64,000 nucleotides of DNA from Deuterostichococcus epilithicus (taxonomy: Eukaryota; Chlorophyta; Trebouxiophyceae; Prasiolales; Stichococcaceae): positions 868,001-932,000 of the forward strand of contig JAVTLE010000010.1 of assembly GCA_033439295.1 (NCBI GenBank). Reading direction: 5' to 3'. Below, piece by piece: positions 11,704 to 22,800 of the stretch. Positions within the stretch are counted from its first letter, which is position 1; each line of letters begins with the position of its first letter. The translations under genes and the position numbers were made by a program. The notes beneath the pieces are model-generated. The model did no database searches, was not told the origin of the DNA, and saw nothing but the letters and a program-made list of their open reading frames with translations.

Positions 11704-12199
11704 TGTGCCCGATGCCAGAGCCTCTCAGATGCGCACGCTGCTCCTGACAAGCACCGATGGAAAGCTGAGACAGAGGGCTGTGGATGAGTGCTTTTGAGAT
11801 CACCACTCAGTGCAACACACCTCCAGTCACCACCCACATCGTGTACATCATTTGCAGCACACTCTGAGGTACGAGCTCGCAGTGTGATTGTGATGCCTGA
11901 CGCATCTGCAGAGGCGCTGAGGCACTTGCTGCACCACGGCTGCACGGCACCACCGAACAAGCCGCCCAGTAGTACTACTTACTGCCATGCCCTCAGACTC
12001 AGTCGCACCAAGCCTGCTGTTGCCTTGCAGTGCTTCGCTTGCAGAACGCTTTTCTGTCGGTCGCTGAGCAGGTCGCCGCAGTAGCGTACGTGAATGCACC
12101 TGCTCTTGGGTCGTCGATGTCCACCGGCCCCTCGACACCCATTCCGATCGCTTGACCAGCTGCTTTCGCTGTCAATTGTTACCTTCGAGCTCTGGCGTG
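11704..12199. promoter_or_regulatory. divergent intergenic region, glucosidase II / OM47-like
   Basis: 496 bp separate the two start codons on opposite strands. It must hold both promoters and 5' UTRs. I see no TATA box at a convincing position and no gene. Confidence 0.45.
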
Positions 12200-15100
12200 A
12201 TGGGGCAGGCCCTGAGCCACTCCGATGCGCCACCACCGGTCGTGCTGGTGCCGCCGCTGTTTGAGCGTGACCTGCGGCTGAGGGTGAGCATTTTCATAGC
12301 ATGATGAGGGCACTGTTGCCCTGAAATTGACACGTTGCAAATGATGTAAAGTAGCATGTGTCCTGCAAGACAGTTTCATTGGGTTGCAATGCGGCACACT
12401 GGTGCCCGGGCGCGCCTTGCGAACAGCTTCACCATGATTCCACCCTGTTCCTGTGCAGACACGCATGGCTCACTCCAGCTATGAGTACATGTTTGGCAAG
12501 CCGGCGCTGCGGTTCCTGCTGGAAGACTACATGCAGGTCCCACCTTGCAGATGACACTCACGCTGCATCCAAGGCCGCTTCTGGGCAGCCACACGCACAA
12601 TGCACCTTTCAATGTGCCTGCTGTTCGCTGGAGACGCCACGCATGCAGCCGACACGAACACGCCAAGTTGCATGAGCGCTATATTGATCCATCATGCTCC
12701 AGCGCAGCCGTCGGCACGGGCGTGGCTAAACTTCCGGCCCGCGGAGGACCCGCGCATCAGTGTATCCGCCGTCCTGGACACACCCACCTCGGAGCCGCAG
12801 CGCGGCACAGGTGCGGCTGCTGATCCCGCATGTTTCGACTTCCCCATGCGTCAGTCGAGCGCTGTAATGATGCATCCTTCAGCAGCACCTAGCTGGCCAT
12901 GGCGCCAGTCATCAAACGGTGGACTGCTACACCGCACTCCGCCTGAAGTGATGCTGCGCACCACACAGGGGTAGTCAACCTCAGGTATCAGCCGGACCCG
13001 CAAGACTATCTCAACTTCTTCGACATCAAAGCCCAGGTGACTGTCAACATCCATTGTAGGCTGCAGCTCGCAGAATGCTGCATAAATGGGTACGAGCCTC
13101 ATACCTCGTGTTGTCTAGCCGCCAGAGTGTGTCCAAGCATCCACCATGCAAGGCAGGACGAGGCATCGGACACAATCCCATTCCCCGTGATGCCGCAGGC
13201 ACGGAAGGGCGGCATCGCCAAGGCGCGCGCCTGCCTGTTCGATCCAAGCTCTGGCCTGGGTGGCTGGGTGAGCATGCCGCTGGTGCAGGGCAGCGGCGAG
13301 CGCGGCCTGATTGGGCTGCGCTATGGCAGCGCCACAATCACCTCCGGCCTGGTCGTCAGCCCCACCACCCAAACGCTCGAGAAGATGTGGCTGGTACGTG
13401 GCTGCTTTGGCTGTGTCCGAGAATGCATCGCAAGAACTGCAAGGAGCAAGGAAGGCGTTCTGTGGGTACATGCTAACTGCACTGGCACTGTCAACTGCCT
13501 CGCCTGTCTTGCCATGTTCGTGCCTGTCAAAAGCGACACAAGCAAGACAGCCATCCAGGGGGAGCAGGTTGGCGAGACGGCGCCCGTGACAAGGAGGCGG
13601 CTGTGGTGTGTGTTTCACAGGGCGGCCAGCAGGGGGCGCTGTCGTTTGGCGTGCAGACTTCGCCGGGGCAGTCGCTGGACAGCCTGGCGGCAAAGTCGGG
13701 CCTGCAGAGTCTGGGAGATGCGTGCCAGAACCACATGAGCTACAGCATCGCATACACACCAGTGGCCACGAACACAGTGCCAGGTGGGTAGATCTGCTGC
13801 TAGGTCTCGAGACCAGAGCGAGCCCAACAGAAGATGTCGGATGACACACTTTTTAGATATTTGGCTTTGTGGGCAGCCCAGCGCAGCAGCCGCAGCTGCA
13901 TCGACGGCAAGAGGATCGCGAAGAAGCCTTTTCTACGTTTCCTCGTTTGCTTTACGTAGCTGTAATGTGCGGCTGCATTCCCGTACGTCGTGTGATCCAT
14001 AAACCATGACTGCAGGCCGCGGCACATTCACAGCCGCAGTGGAGGTGAAGGATCAGCGGCAGATGCTGGTGTCATTCCTATACCACCTGGCACTGCAGCG
14101 CAACATCCGCAACCCCTTCGAGGTGCTGTATCCTTGAAACAAGCTTGCTGGGTCCATTCTTGACAGCTGGCGCAGGCGCTGGCGCCGTGAAAGCGTTGCG
14201 GGGCGAGGGCCACATGCGACACTCATCGGCGTGCGTCCTCGTGATTTTGCACATAAGTCATCACCGTCTGCGGCACCCTGCTAGCCGGCCAGAGAAAGCA
14301 GAAGTGAATCAGGAGCAGTGGGGCCACCATTGGCGCGGCTCGTGCGTTATTTCAGTTTTGGCACATCTGGCCGTCCGCGCAGGGATCCGATGTGGTGGCC
14401 ATCACCAACTACCTAGACGTGGGGCTGCAAGTCGCGACAGATTACGCATCCGCGAACGGCGATGCGCCGCCGCTCAATGGCGCCGCCCTGGGCGTCGCCT
14501 GGCAGGCAAGGATCTGCTGTCAGCCCGAGTGTCGAGAACGCATCCTTCATTGTCGCCTCGCCTTTTTATTCCGTTCATCGCCGCATCAGCTGGCAACCCA
14601 GACACCTTGGACAGTTGCGATGCCTCGTCTCGCTATGACCATTCAGCATACTCCTGACTCTAGGCTCTATCTGCAGGCCAACCGTGGTCTGCTGCTCAAG
14701 GCCAAGATCTCGTCCGACAGCATCGGCGCCGCCGTGGCAGTCAAGTCCTGGTGCGTGGCGTGCACTGGTGTCGCTGCTGGCATGCTGTTGGAAGGGCTGC
14801 TGATGCACTGCATGATCTTGAGGCTGCGAGGCAATGCGCACAGTTCTTGCACAGCTTCTGCTCACACGTGACCATATATCTGCATCAGGGCGCAGCCCTC
14901 CTGGACGGCAGCCGCGTCGGCGACCTGGGTCTATGGCAGCAGCTCGCCCAAGCTGGGCCTCACCTTTGGCGTGGAGAACCACGGCAACGTCAGGTGCGCC
15001 TCCACATATCACCCCACAGCCTTGAGCCTTTCGGTTTTCACATGGCGTCCAGCTTATGAAATTGCAGGGCGGGCTGCTGCTTTGCCATTAAGAGGAAATC

Positions 15101-15536
15101 TCGAGTCAAATCTAGCAGGGTCCAATGTAAACCTTCAATGTTCTGTGCAGGTACGAGCGCTCCAAGGACTCGACGCCGCGGGGCTCCAGCGTGGTGCAGC
15201 GCCACTATGCCATGCAGGAGGACATTGACAACTCGGAGGGCAAGGGCCGCCTGGTGGGCATCTCCCCGCCTCTCTGTCTGCAGGACAATGCTAAGCACAT
15301 GCCGCCGCTTCCATCGAATGTGGCTCCGTGCTTGTCGCAGTATGGTTCGTCGCTCAGTGGACACCAGATCAGTCGCGCTGCCTGCTGGCCGCTGCTCTAC
15401 TTTCGCTGCAGGTCGCCAGGCAGGGCTGTCCGAACAATGTCCGAGGTCGCCACATGGTGCGCAGGTGCCGCCGTCGCAGATGGATGATCCGGAGGTGCTG
15501 GGGCAGGTGCCACGACCGGCGGACCGGGTCCTGTGA
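12200..15536 (+). CDS. OM47-like outer-membrane beta-barrel protein
   Basis: The start ATG 12200 gives MGQALSHSDAPPPVVLVPPL, and the next exon gives TRMAHSSYEYMFGKPALRFL. This N-terminus resembles, from memory, the plant mitochondrial outer-membrane protein OM47 (VDAC-like fold). About ten exons follow: ARAWLNFRPAEDPRISVSAV (about 12715), YQPDPQDYLNFFDIKAQ (about 12985), GLGGWVSMPLVQGSGERGLI (about 13255), GQQGALSFGVQTSPGQSLDS (about 13624), TFTAAVEVKDQRQMLVSFLY (about 14024), DVVAITNYLDVGLQVATDYA (about 14388), KLGLTFGVENHGNVR (about 14955) and a final exon ending PSQMDDPEVLGQVPRPADRV, stop 15534-15536. Alternating hydrophobic/polar strands and Gly-rich turns suit a beta-barrel. Intron 14516-14676 uses a GC donor (CAG|GCAAGG). 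The family call rests on the N-terminus and general character. An outer-envelope pore of the plastid is the main alternative. Confidence 0.6.
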
Positions 15537-15998
15537 GCCTCTATAGAGTGAACGAGCCCTGGCTAGCCTGCGAATCAGGTGGCGGCACTGCGGTTGCTTG
15601 TCGGCAAGGTTGACTTGAAGCGCGTAGACCATGCTCGGCAGTTGAGAGCAAGCAGGCGCAAGGAAGCTCTCGAGCTGCATGCTTACTTAGATGTTCACTC
15701 TGAACCCTTCATCGGCGACTCGAGTGGTAGAGCGATAGCAAATCTACGACTGCTTGTTCGCCCGCCCTGTAGAGATTGCTGTCCTGGACGAGTGCTCACA
15801 AGTTCCTCCAGCTTCCTGTACTGTTCACTCTTCTGCGCCCGGGTGCGTCTCTCTTTGTAGCTGCCGAACATCAACTGCTTTCGGATAAATGCCCCGTCGT
15901 TGAAGCGTTCGGAAATCCACCTGGGAAGGCCACACCATCCAGTGAATTTCGCCTCGAACCTCGTCGTTTTCCTGCACGCACCCGGGGCTTCAGCCGGC
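15537..15998. other. intergenic, with an ambiguous antisense ORF
   Basis: About 460 bp between the OM47-like stop and the FIS1 start. A 106-codon minus-strand frame (16015-15695) contains PRWISERFNDGAFIRKQLMF and YKERRTRAQKSEQYRKLEE, and a 93-codon plus-strand frame (15579-15860) overlaps it. Neither is clearly a gene. See the findings for the minus-strand frame. Confidence 0.4.
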
Positions 15999-17092
15999 AT
16001 GGAACTGCCCATCACAGACAGGGACTTGATTCACAGGTGATGTACTGCGTTGTTGTCAACACCGTGCTGTGCGCAGAGGCTTTCCCAATAGCGGTGCTGA
16101 GCAATACATGATGTAGGTGGCCAGCATGCGGGAGGGCCAGGCTCGCCACCTGAACACTGACTTCCATATAGCTTGCGGCCAGGTGTCAAAGGGAGTTTGA
16201 TGAGGCACAGAGCTCCGGCGCCGACACGGGCAGCGAGGGATTGCGCCTCGTGTGGGTGCGGCTTTCAGACAGGCTCCCTCCAGTGACAGACGTTCATCGC
16301 TCATGCCCTTACAGCGCCTGATGTTGCGTTGCGTTGCATTGCATTTGTGCTGCGTTCTGAACACACCGCTGGGGGTTCTGAGCCTGCGCAGGCGCTGGTG
16401 CACTCGCGGAGCATCGCGACAGATGTGGCGCGCGGCGTGCAGCTGGCGGACACCATGATGGACCGGCCGGGCGCTGACGAGCAGTTCCAGCGGGAGCTCA
16501 TCTACCTGCGCGCGGTGGGCAAGTACCGCGCCGGCAAGCTGCTGGAGGCGCGGCGACAGCTCGACGAGCTCTTGAAGGTTGGTCAGGAACCTTGGCATTG
16601 ACAGGCCCTGACGCAGGGGGAGCCGCGAGAAGGTGCTCTGAGACACACTGCAGATGGACGTTAACTTCCTGCTGCTTCAGCGTTCCTGGGCCATCAGAAG
16701 CGCCTGTCGGATCACTGGAAGCACGGCCAGTGCCCGCAACTGCCGCAGGTGGCGCCGGACTCGCACCAAGCAAAGGGTCTCAAGCAGGCAGTCGAAGACC
16801 AGATCATCAAGGAAGGCCTGATCGGTGCGCTATCAGTTGCCAGGCATACGTCGCTGCGCCAGCAGCCAGCATGGAAGCTTGGTCGATGTTCTTACACCTG
16901 TGCGGACGGCAGCGCAGTACTTCGGCCTTGCCCAGTCATGACGCCAGCCAACGGCTGGCAAAAGATGCCAGGCTGCACTGCTGCACGAGCCGATTTGTCT
17001 CTTGGATGTTGGGTGAATCAGGAGTGGGCGTTGTTGGCGGGCTGCTTGGAGTTGGCGCGGTGGTGTTGTCCGCCGTGCTCAGCAGGCGCTGA
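15999..17092 (+). CDS. FIS1: mitochondrial/peroxisomal fission protein FIS1
   Basis: Tail-anchored TPR adaptor of the outer mitochondrial and peroxisomal membranes that recruits the dynamin fission machinery. ATG 15999 gives MELPITDRDLIHR, ending at the donor at 16036. The next exon (about 16170-16250) gives CQREFDEAQ and ends LRLVW. The main TPR exon (about 16390-16577) gives ALVHSRSIATDVARGVQLAD, then QFQRELIYLRAVGKYRAGKL and EARRQLDELLK. An exon at about 16749 gives DSHQAKGLKQAVEDQIIKEG. The last exon gives GVGVVGGLLGVGAVVLSAVL followed by SRR and a stop at 17090-17092, which is a classic C-terminal membrane anchor with a short basic tail. The order and spacing match the FIS1 family, including the W-A-L-V-H-S core and the KxGL segment before the anchor. 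Confidence 0.88.
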
Positions 17093-17760
17093 CATGGCCT
17101 GCATGGCTGTGCACGCTTCGAGAGTGCTGGTTGCGGGGCGACGCTGCTGTGCCTGAAGCTCCAACAATGCTGTTATCGGTACTTGATTTCGTCACATCGA
17201 TGCACCAGCGGCCCTTGCTGAGCAGACTCTGAGGCTTCCAGAGGACGTTGGACAAAAGACTGTGGCCTCGATTCTGCAACCTTTGAATATATTACAGCAT
17301 GCCTGGAGTGCAATTTCCCTGCATCTCTTGTCAGAATTTGCTCGTTCACAGCCCCGGCTGGGCAATCAAAAAGCTGCCATCAGGAGTGCATTGGGTGCCA
17401 ATACCACGAGCAACGGGAAGAGGACACATCGGCTAATAAAGAGGCACATCGTCCTCGATCCCGTTGTCCTGCGCACTGAGCGTATTGAAATGGCAGAAGC
17501 CCACTGCTTCTGGATCCTGACAATTGGCGCTCCGATGCAGCTTGTCGGGACAGAATCACCTTCGCATCAGCACGCCGCATGTGGCGGGCAGATGGGAAGG
17601 AGATGACGACTGCGTGTCGCCATCCACATCGGAGGATGAATGCTGGCGCTGCGGCATGCAGCACACAAATTGGCAGCTGTGGCGTACAGCGCGCTGTGAG
17701 GAGACTTGTGGCACGCGGGCACACGGAGTGGTCGCTCTCAGGAGGCGTTGGATGTCGAAA
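17093..17760. other. intergenic, convergent 3' ends
   Basis: About 670 bp between the stops of FIS1 and the Alba gene. No coding exon is apparent. It is presumably two 3' UTRs. Confidence 0.4.
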
Positions 17761-17809
17761 CTAGTTCATGATGCCGTCAAGCATGTAGGTGTGGCCGGCA
17801 ACAGCGGGT

Positions 17810-17841
<32 letters not shown>

Positions 17842-19474
17842 NCNGCCNCCGCNGCGGNGGCCGGGCCGGTTGCGGCTCTGATTGCGGCGGTGGTCGCGCC
17901 CGTCGAAATGCACCACAGGTCCCAGCATTTGGTCCTGCTGCTGCTGCTGCTGCTGCTGCATGCCCAGCCGGCCAAGGCCCTCGTGCATCCCCTGCTGTAT
18001 GCCCTGCGCCTGCGCGCATTCCCATTCCCCCTTCAGCGATGCGCCGGCAAGCAAGCAAGCATTCGAAACACCATAACGTCCGCCATCCTCACGAGTGAGC
18101 TGGCATGTGCACACACTGATGCATTCAAAGGCGCACAGGGTCACATCGAGAGGCCCCATAGCCACAGAATGCAGCCACTGGCGGAATGCCCCACTTGCAA
18201 CTGCTGCTGCGCCGCCTGCAGCATCGCGAGCGGCCCGCCGTAGCCGTCCATCAACGAGCTACCGGAGCCGACGGTGCTGCCGTTGAGGCTGCCGCCGCAA
18301 AGGGTGCTGCCGCTGGGCTTGCTGCTGCCCATGCCGCCGCCCAGGGTGCTGCCGCTGCGCGCACAGCAGCCGGGCCGCTCAGCATCGAGTTCTGGAGCAG
18401 CAGCACCACAGGTATGCATAGACATCCACAGTGCACTCCGACCAGTGCTCCGAGATGGTTACCATGTTGTTGGAACGACGTTGCTGCCTGCGGCTGTCCA
18501 AGGAAGTTGGGGTCCTGCAACAGGGTGAAGGAGGCACGCACCCGTCGCCAAAGCCCGGGCCCAGGTGCGGCATGGGGGACAGGTGCGTCTTGACCATCTC
18601 TGGTGGCAGCGGCGGCTGGTAGCCGGGGCTGCGCTCGTCCAGCGGCACCGTGGACAGCGTGATGCTGATGACCGACACATGGCGCGTCACGCTGATGCTG
18701 TCCAGACCCTCCTGCGGTGTTGTGGAGCCGGCGGCAACCTTCAGCCAGGTTATCACCACTCAGTGGCAGTCCCTGCCTACCCACGACGCCTCAGCCCCGA
18801 TGCACATTCCAGACCCCAAGCTGCTGCTGCAATGCCCCTCATCCACGCACCTCAATAGGCTCCCAGGTGTCCTGGATGGCGATCGACGCGAGCTGGTTGT
18901 TTTGGTGCAGACCCAGGATGCGCCGCTTGATAATCTCAGCTGCATTGCACGAGCTATGCGCTCAACAGTCGGAGTAGAGACTGAGCGGTTTTGGGCCTTG
19001 AGAACTGCGCATGGTGCGCATTTTAGCGCAGCTGGACGCGCAGGGCTCACCAATTGTGACTGTCTTGTTGATGGCCTGGCCCATGGCCTTCAGCTCCACG
19101 GCTGTGCAGCCCTTTTGCTGCAGTGGCGAGACATAACTCAGTTGAGGCAGGGGCCCTGCTGCCGCATGCGCAGTTGTGGCGACGCATGCATGGGGACTGC
19201 CCACGCAGCGGTGGGCACGTGTACTCACGGTGAGCAGGCCTGTGGCATACGCGATGTAGTTGCGTGTTTTGCCCGGCCCGGTGATGCGTATCTGCACAGG
19301 CATACACGTTGCGTGAGTTAGTTTACTGTTGCAATGTCAGCAGCATATGGCTACACGGGAGCCCGGCGACAGCGCGAGCACCTCATGATCTTGTATCTGG
19401 GTGTCCTCCGGCGGCTTTGGCTGCTCTGTACGGACGTATCGATCCAGCGTCAGCTCCCGCTGCTGGGTGTTCAT
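17761..19474 (-). CDS. Alba-family nucleic-acid-binding protein with RGG/polyG tail
   Basis: Cytoplasmic/nuclear Alba protein of the long plant type, which binds RNA and DNA. Exon 1 starts at ATG 19474 and reads MNTQQRELTLDRYVRTEQPK. The Alba fold follows in separate exons: IRITGPGKTRNYIAYATGLL (about 19290), GCTAVELKAMGQAINKTVTI (about 19120), EIIKRRILGLHQNNQLASIA then IQDTWEPIE (about 18945), and SISVTRHVSVISITLS then DERSPGYQPPLPPEMVK (about 18700-18590). The C-terminal part is low complexity: Ser/Gly-rich repeats (SGSTLCGGSLNGSTVGSGSS), a polyGln run from a CAG/CTG repeat (17934-17960), an Arg-rich segment (RDHRRNQSRNRPG) and a polyGly run from a GCC/GGC repeat containing five N bases (17842, 17844, 17848, 17853, 17858). 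The stop is at 17761-17763. The order Alba, then RGG/Gly tail, is the usual plant arrangement. Confidence 0.88.
17811..17860. repeat. GCC trinucleotide microsatellite with ambiguous bases
   Basis: A run of GCC units (polyGly on the minus strand) followed by a GC-only stretch with N at 17842, 17844, 17848, 17853 and 17858. The isolated Ns suggest read disagreement or heterozygosity, so the true repeat length is not fixed by this assembly. Confidence 0.9.
17934..17960. repeat. CTG trinucleotide microsatellite
   Basis: Eight consecutive CTG units, which encode polyGln on the minus strand inside the Alba-family gene. Confidence 0.9.
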
Positions 19475-19873
19475 AGCCTACGGGACGCCCGTGTCTTCGT
19501 CACTGTGAGCCGCCGTTGTGGGGGCGGAGGGGTACAGGACGAAGACGCAGAGGCTGTTGGACTAGTGCGAAATGCTCAGTCACGGCGTCAAGTCGGGGGC
19601 TCGCGCGTTATGACGCTGCGAGAAGCCCGCAGTTGGCTGCATTAGGGCTAAATGAGCAGCTAATGCAGCAGCGGGAATGCACGAGGCAAGCGAGGGGCGC
19701 ATGGGCAGCAGCAGAAGCGCATTGTGTTGGTTGCAAAGCCACTCTTTCAAGCTGAGGCCGGTCCCCTGCTGCATTGACACGGCTCCCGAGCGCCATCAGA
19801 GACACTCCCGTGCGATTGCATTTGGGCAGCCGTCTCGACTGGCGCGACTGTGTGAAGAGCCGCCTGGGGCGGC
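19475..19873. promoter_or_regulatory. divergent promoter region, Alba / CCT5
   Basis: 399 bp between the start codons of two housekeeping genes transcribed away from each other, probably a bidirectional promoter. No TATA box stands out. Confidence 0.5.
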
Positions 19874-22800
19874 ATGTCGCTGGCATTCGATGAATATGGA
19901 CGGCCATTCATCGTCATCAGAGTGAGCAGTGGGAGCATCAGACTGCGTTGCGCATTCAAGGCTGCAAGGCTGGGCTGCAGTTGTCGATCGACAATCGCCG
20001 TGATAGCGCCGGCGCGTTGATTACGGACAGGAGCAGGAGAAGAAGGGCAGGCTGAAGGGGCTGGAGGCGCACAAGGCTAACATTGTGGCCGCCAAGTCGG
20101 TTGCGCGGCTTATGCGGTCGTCCATGGGGCCAAAGGGCATGGACAAAATGATGCAGAGCCCCGATGGCGACATCCTCATCAGTGAGTTTCTCGTGGCGAG
20201 TTGCCCGATGTGGACGCTTGCTTGCACGGTGCATGACGGACGACAGCCGGCCCGGTCGTGCGACGGCCGAGGTCCCACACAACCCTGGCTGACTTGCCCC
20301 GTGCCTGTGCCGCAGCCAACGACGGGGCGACCATCCTGGACCAGATGGAGGTGGAGAACCAGATCGCAAAACTGCTGGTGGAGCTGTCCCGGTCGCAGGA
20401 CCAGGAAATCGGCGACGGCACTACTGGCGTAGTCGTGCTGGCGGGCGCCCTACTAGAGCAGGCGAGCACGGTCGTGGCAGGCCCCCAATCCGAGGCAGCT
20501 CTACTACTGTCTTTCCAGCCTTGCAGCAGTGGGCTCGACGGCAATGCGACGCGTCAAAGCAGCTGACGCAGGCCACGTGCACAGCGCAGCGGCGTAGGGC
20601 AGCAAGACTCCCCTTAGTAGCGCAGCAGCATGGCCGGCATAAGCTTCATTCGGCCGTCCAGCTACAGGCTCGTGATGCGCCTTGCGGTGTGCGGCTGTTG
20701 CATTGAGGCTTCATGTGGGACGCGCTTCTGGACCTGTGCGTCTCCGTCACCATACTCCGCCGGCAGGGCCAAGACCGCATGTGTAGGATGGATTCAAAAG
20801 ATTTCCGAGCAAATCACCGACACGAGGGCCTCGACCCTACGCCCAAAATACTGTGCAGGCGGAGAAGCTGCTGGATATGGGCATCCACCCGCTGCGGGTG
20901 GCGGAGGGGTACGAGATGGCGTGCAAGGTGGCGGTCGCACGCCTGGACTCCATCGCCGAGTCCTTCGAGTTCACCTCCGACGACCTGGAGCCCCTCGTCC
21001 GCACCTGCATGACGACGCTGTCCTCCAAGATGTGAGTTCCTGCCCCAGATGTCACATTCTTATAGCTTTGAAACTGCAGACACTGCAGAGTCATTGTGCG
21101 CTTTGATGCATGCTGCACTCCTTGACCGCTTGCCGAAAAACGGACAGGAGTGTTGCAGTGCAAGCCAGCCGCATCCTGCCCGGGGCCCGCGGCCGCAGGC
21201 GATGCCTTGCAGCGCCATCCACAGAACCGACGCGTCCATTGAGCGTGGGCTGCAGCGCAGCAGGACACGCCACGGCGGCACCAGCCTGCAGCTTGATTGT
21301 TGATCGTGCCGTGGCGCCCGTGTCCCGTGCGCAGTGTGGGGCGCTGCAAGCGGGAGCAGGCGGAGATGTGCGTCAAGGCGGTGCTGGCGGTGGCCGACCT
21401 GGCGCGGAAGGACGTCAACCTTGACCTCATCAAGGTGGGCTGCTGCAGGCCCGGCACCGGGCAGCGGTGTTTTGTCTGGCGCCGCCCTTGCCTCTGGCAG
21501 CGAGGCGTCGCGCCAGCTGCAAAGGGGAAGACAGGGGCCCCAGGCACAGGGCCTCGATGGGTGTTGTTTCATGTCGGTCATCAGCCTCGGAACCCTGCTC
21601 CTCCGCAACCCTCCACGGGTGTGCGGCAAGGCGGGCGGCAAGCTGGAGGACGCCCAGCTACTGCCTGACGATCAACACATCCTCTCTAAAGTGAGACCTA
21701 CCTCACCCATGTGCACAGGTGGACGGCAAGGTGGGCGGCAAGCTGGAGGACACCAAGCTGGTGTACGGCCTGGTGCTGGACAAGGACTTCAGCCACCCAC
21801 AGATGCCCAAGGAGCTGACCGATGTCAAGCTTGCAATCCTGACCTGCGCCTTCGAGCCGCCCAAGCCCAAGACCAAGCACAAGGTGCATGCGCGGCAGAG
21901 GGCGGTGGCTCCGCCGCCGACCGGCGTCTGGCGGCAGCGGCGGCGTGCAGCACTGCTCTCCAGCTGCTGCTGAAGCGCAGGCCGCCTCGTGGGAGGGCGT
22001 CTTGCGAGTTGCCACTGGGCACTGCATGGGAATCGCAACAAGAGGAGGGAGTCGTGGCAAAGCTCCTTCAATAGTCCATTGAGTCGGCCTGGTGGCAGGG
22101 CCATGAATCATACCGGCACCCAATTTGCTGCAGGTGGACATCGACACAGTAGAGAAGTTCGAGAGCCTGCGCGCGACGGAGCAGCAGTACTTCACCGACA
22201 TGGTGCAGAAGTGCAAGGACTCTGGTGCGCCTCTTGCGAGGCCGTGTGCTGCAGCACCTCCCCTGCCTGGCCGCCGGCAGCCGTGCATCGTTTGCTCAGG
22301 CTCGGGCAGACAGAGACTGTGTCAAGCCAAGACGACTAGAATTCCCTTCAATCACGCGCCGGAACAGCAGGAGATCCCCTGGACCTGGAAGCCACACGAA
22401 ATTTTAAGATAAACTGTGGCGCAGGCGCGACGCTGGTGGTGTGCCAGTGGGGCTTCGACGACGAGGCGAACCACCTGCTGATGCAGCGGGGCCTGCCGGC
22501 GGTGCGCTGGGTGGGCGGCGTGGAGATCGAGCTGCTGGCCATGGCCACTGGCGCGCGCATCGTGCCCCGCTTCGAGGAGCTGTCCCCGGAGAAGCTGGGC
22601 TCCGCCGCCTCGGTGAGGGACGAGCCGGCAACACAGGCTGCGCCACCTTGAGTGTATGCCTCGATACATGGCGACGGTTGCGCCTTCACACAAGAAGACA
22701 CAGGGTTGAAGGCCAGCTGCTGTGGGCTGAAGTCAGCGTCAAATTGGATGGAAGATGCATCAGAGAGCACACGGTGCAGCGCTATCAGGAGCCTGTTCGG

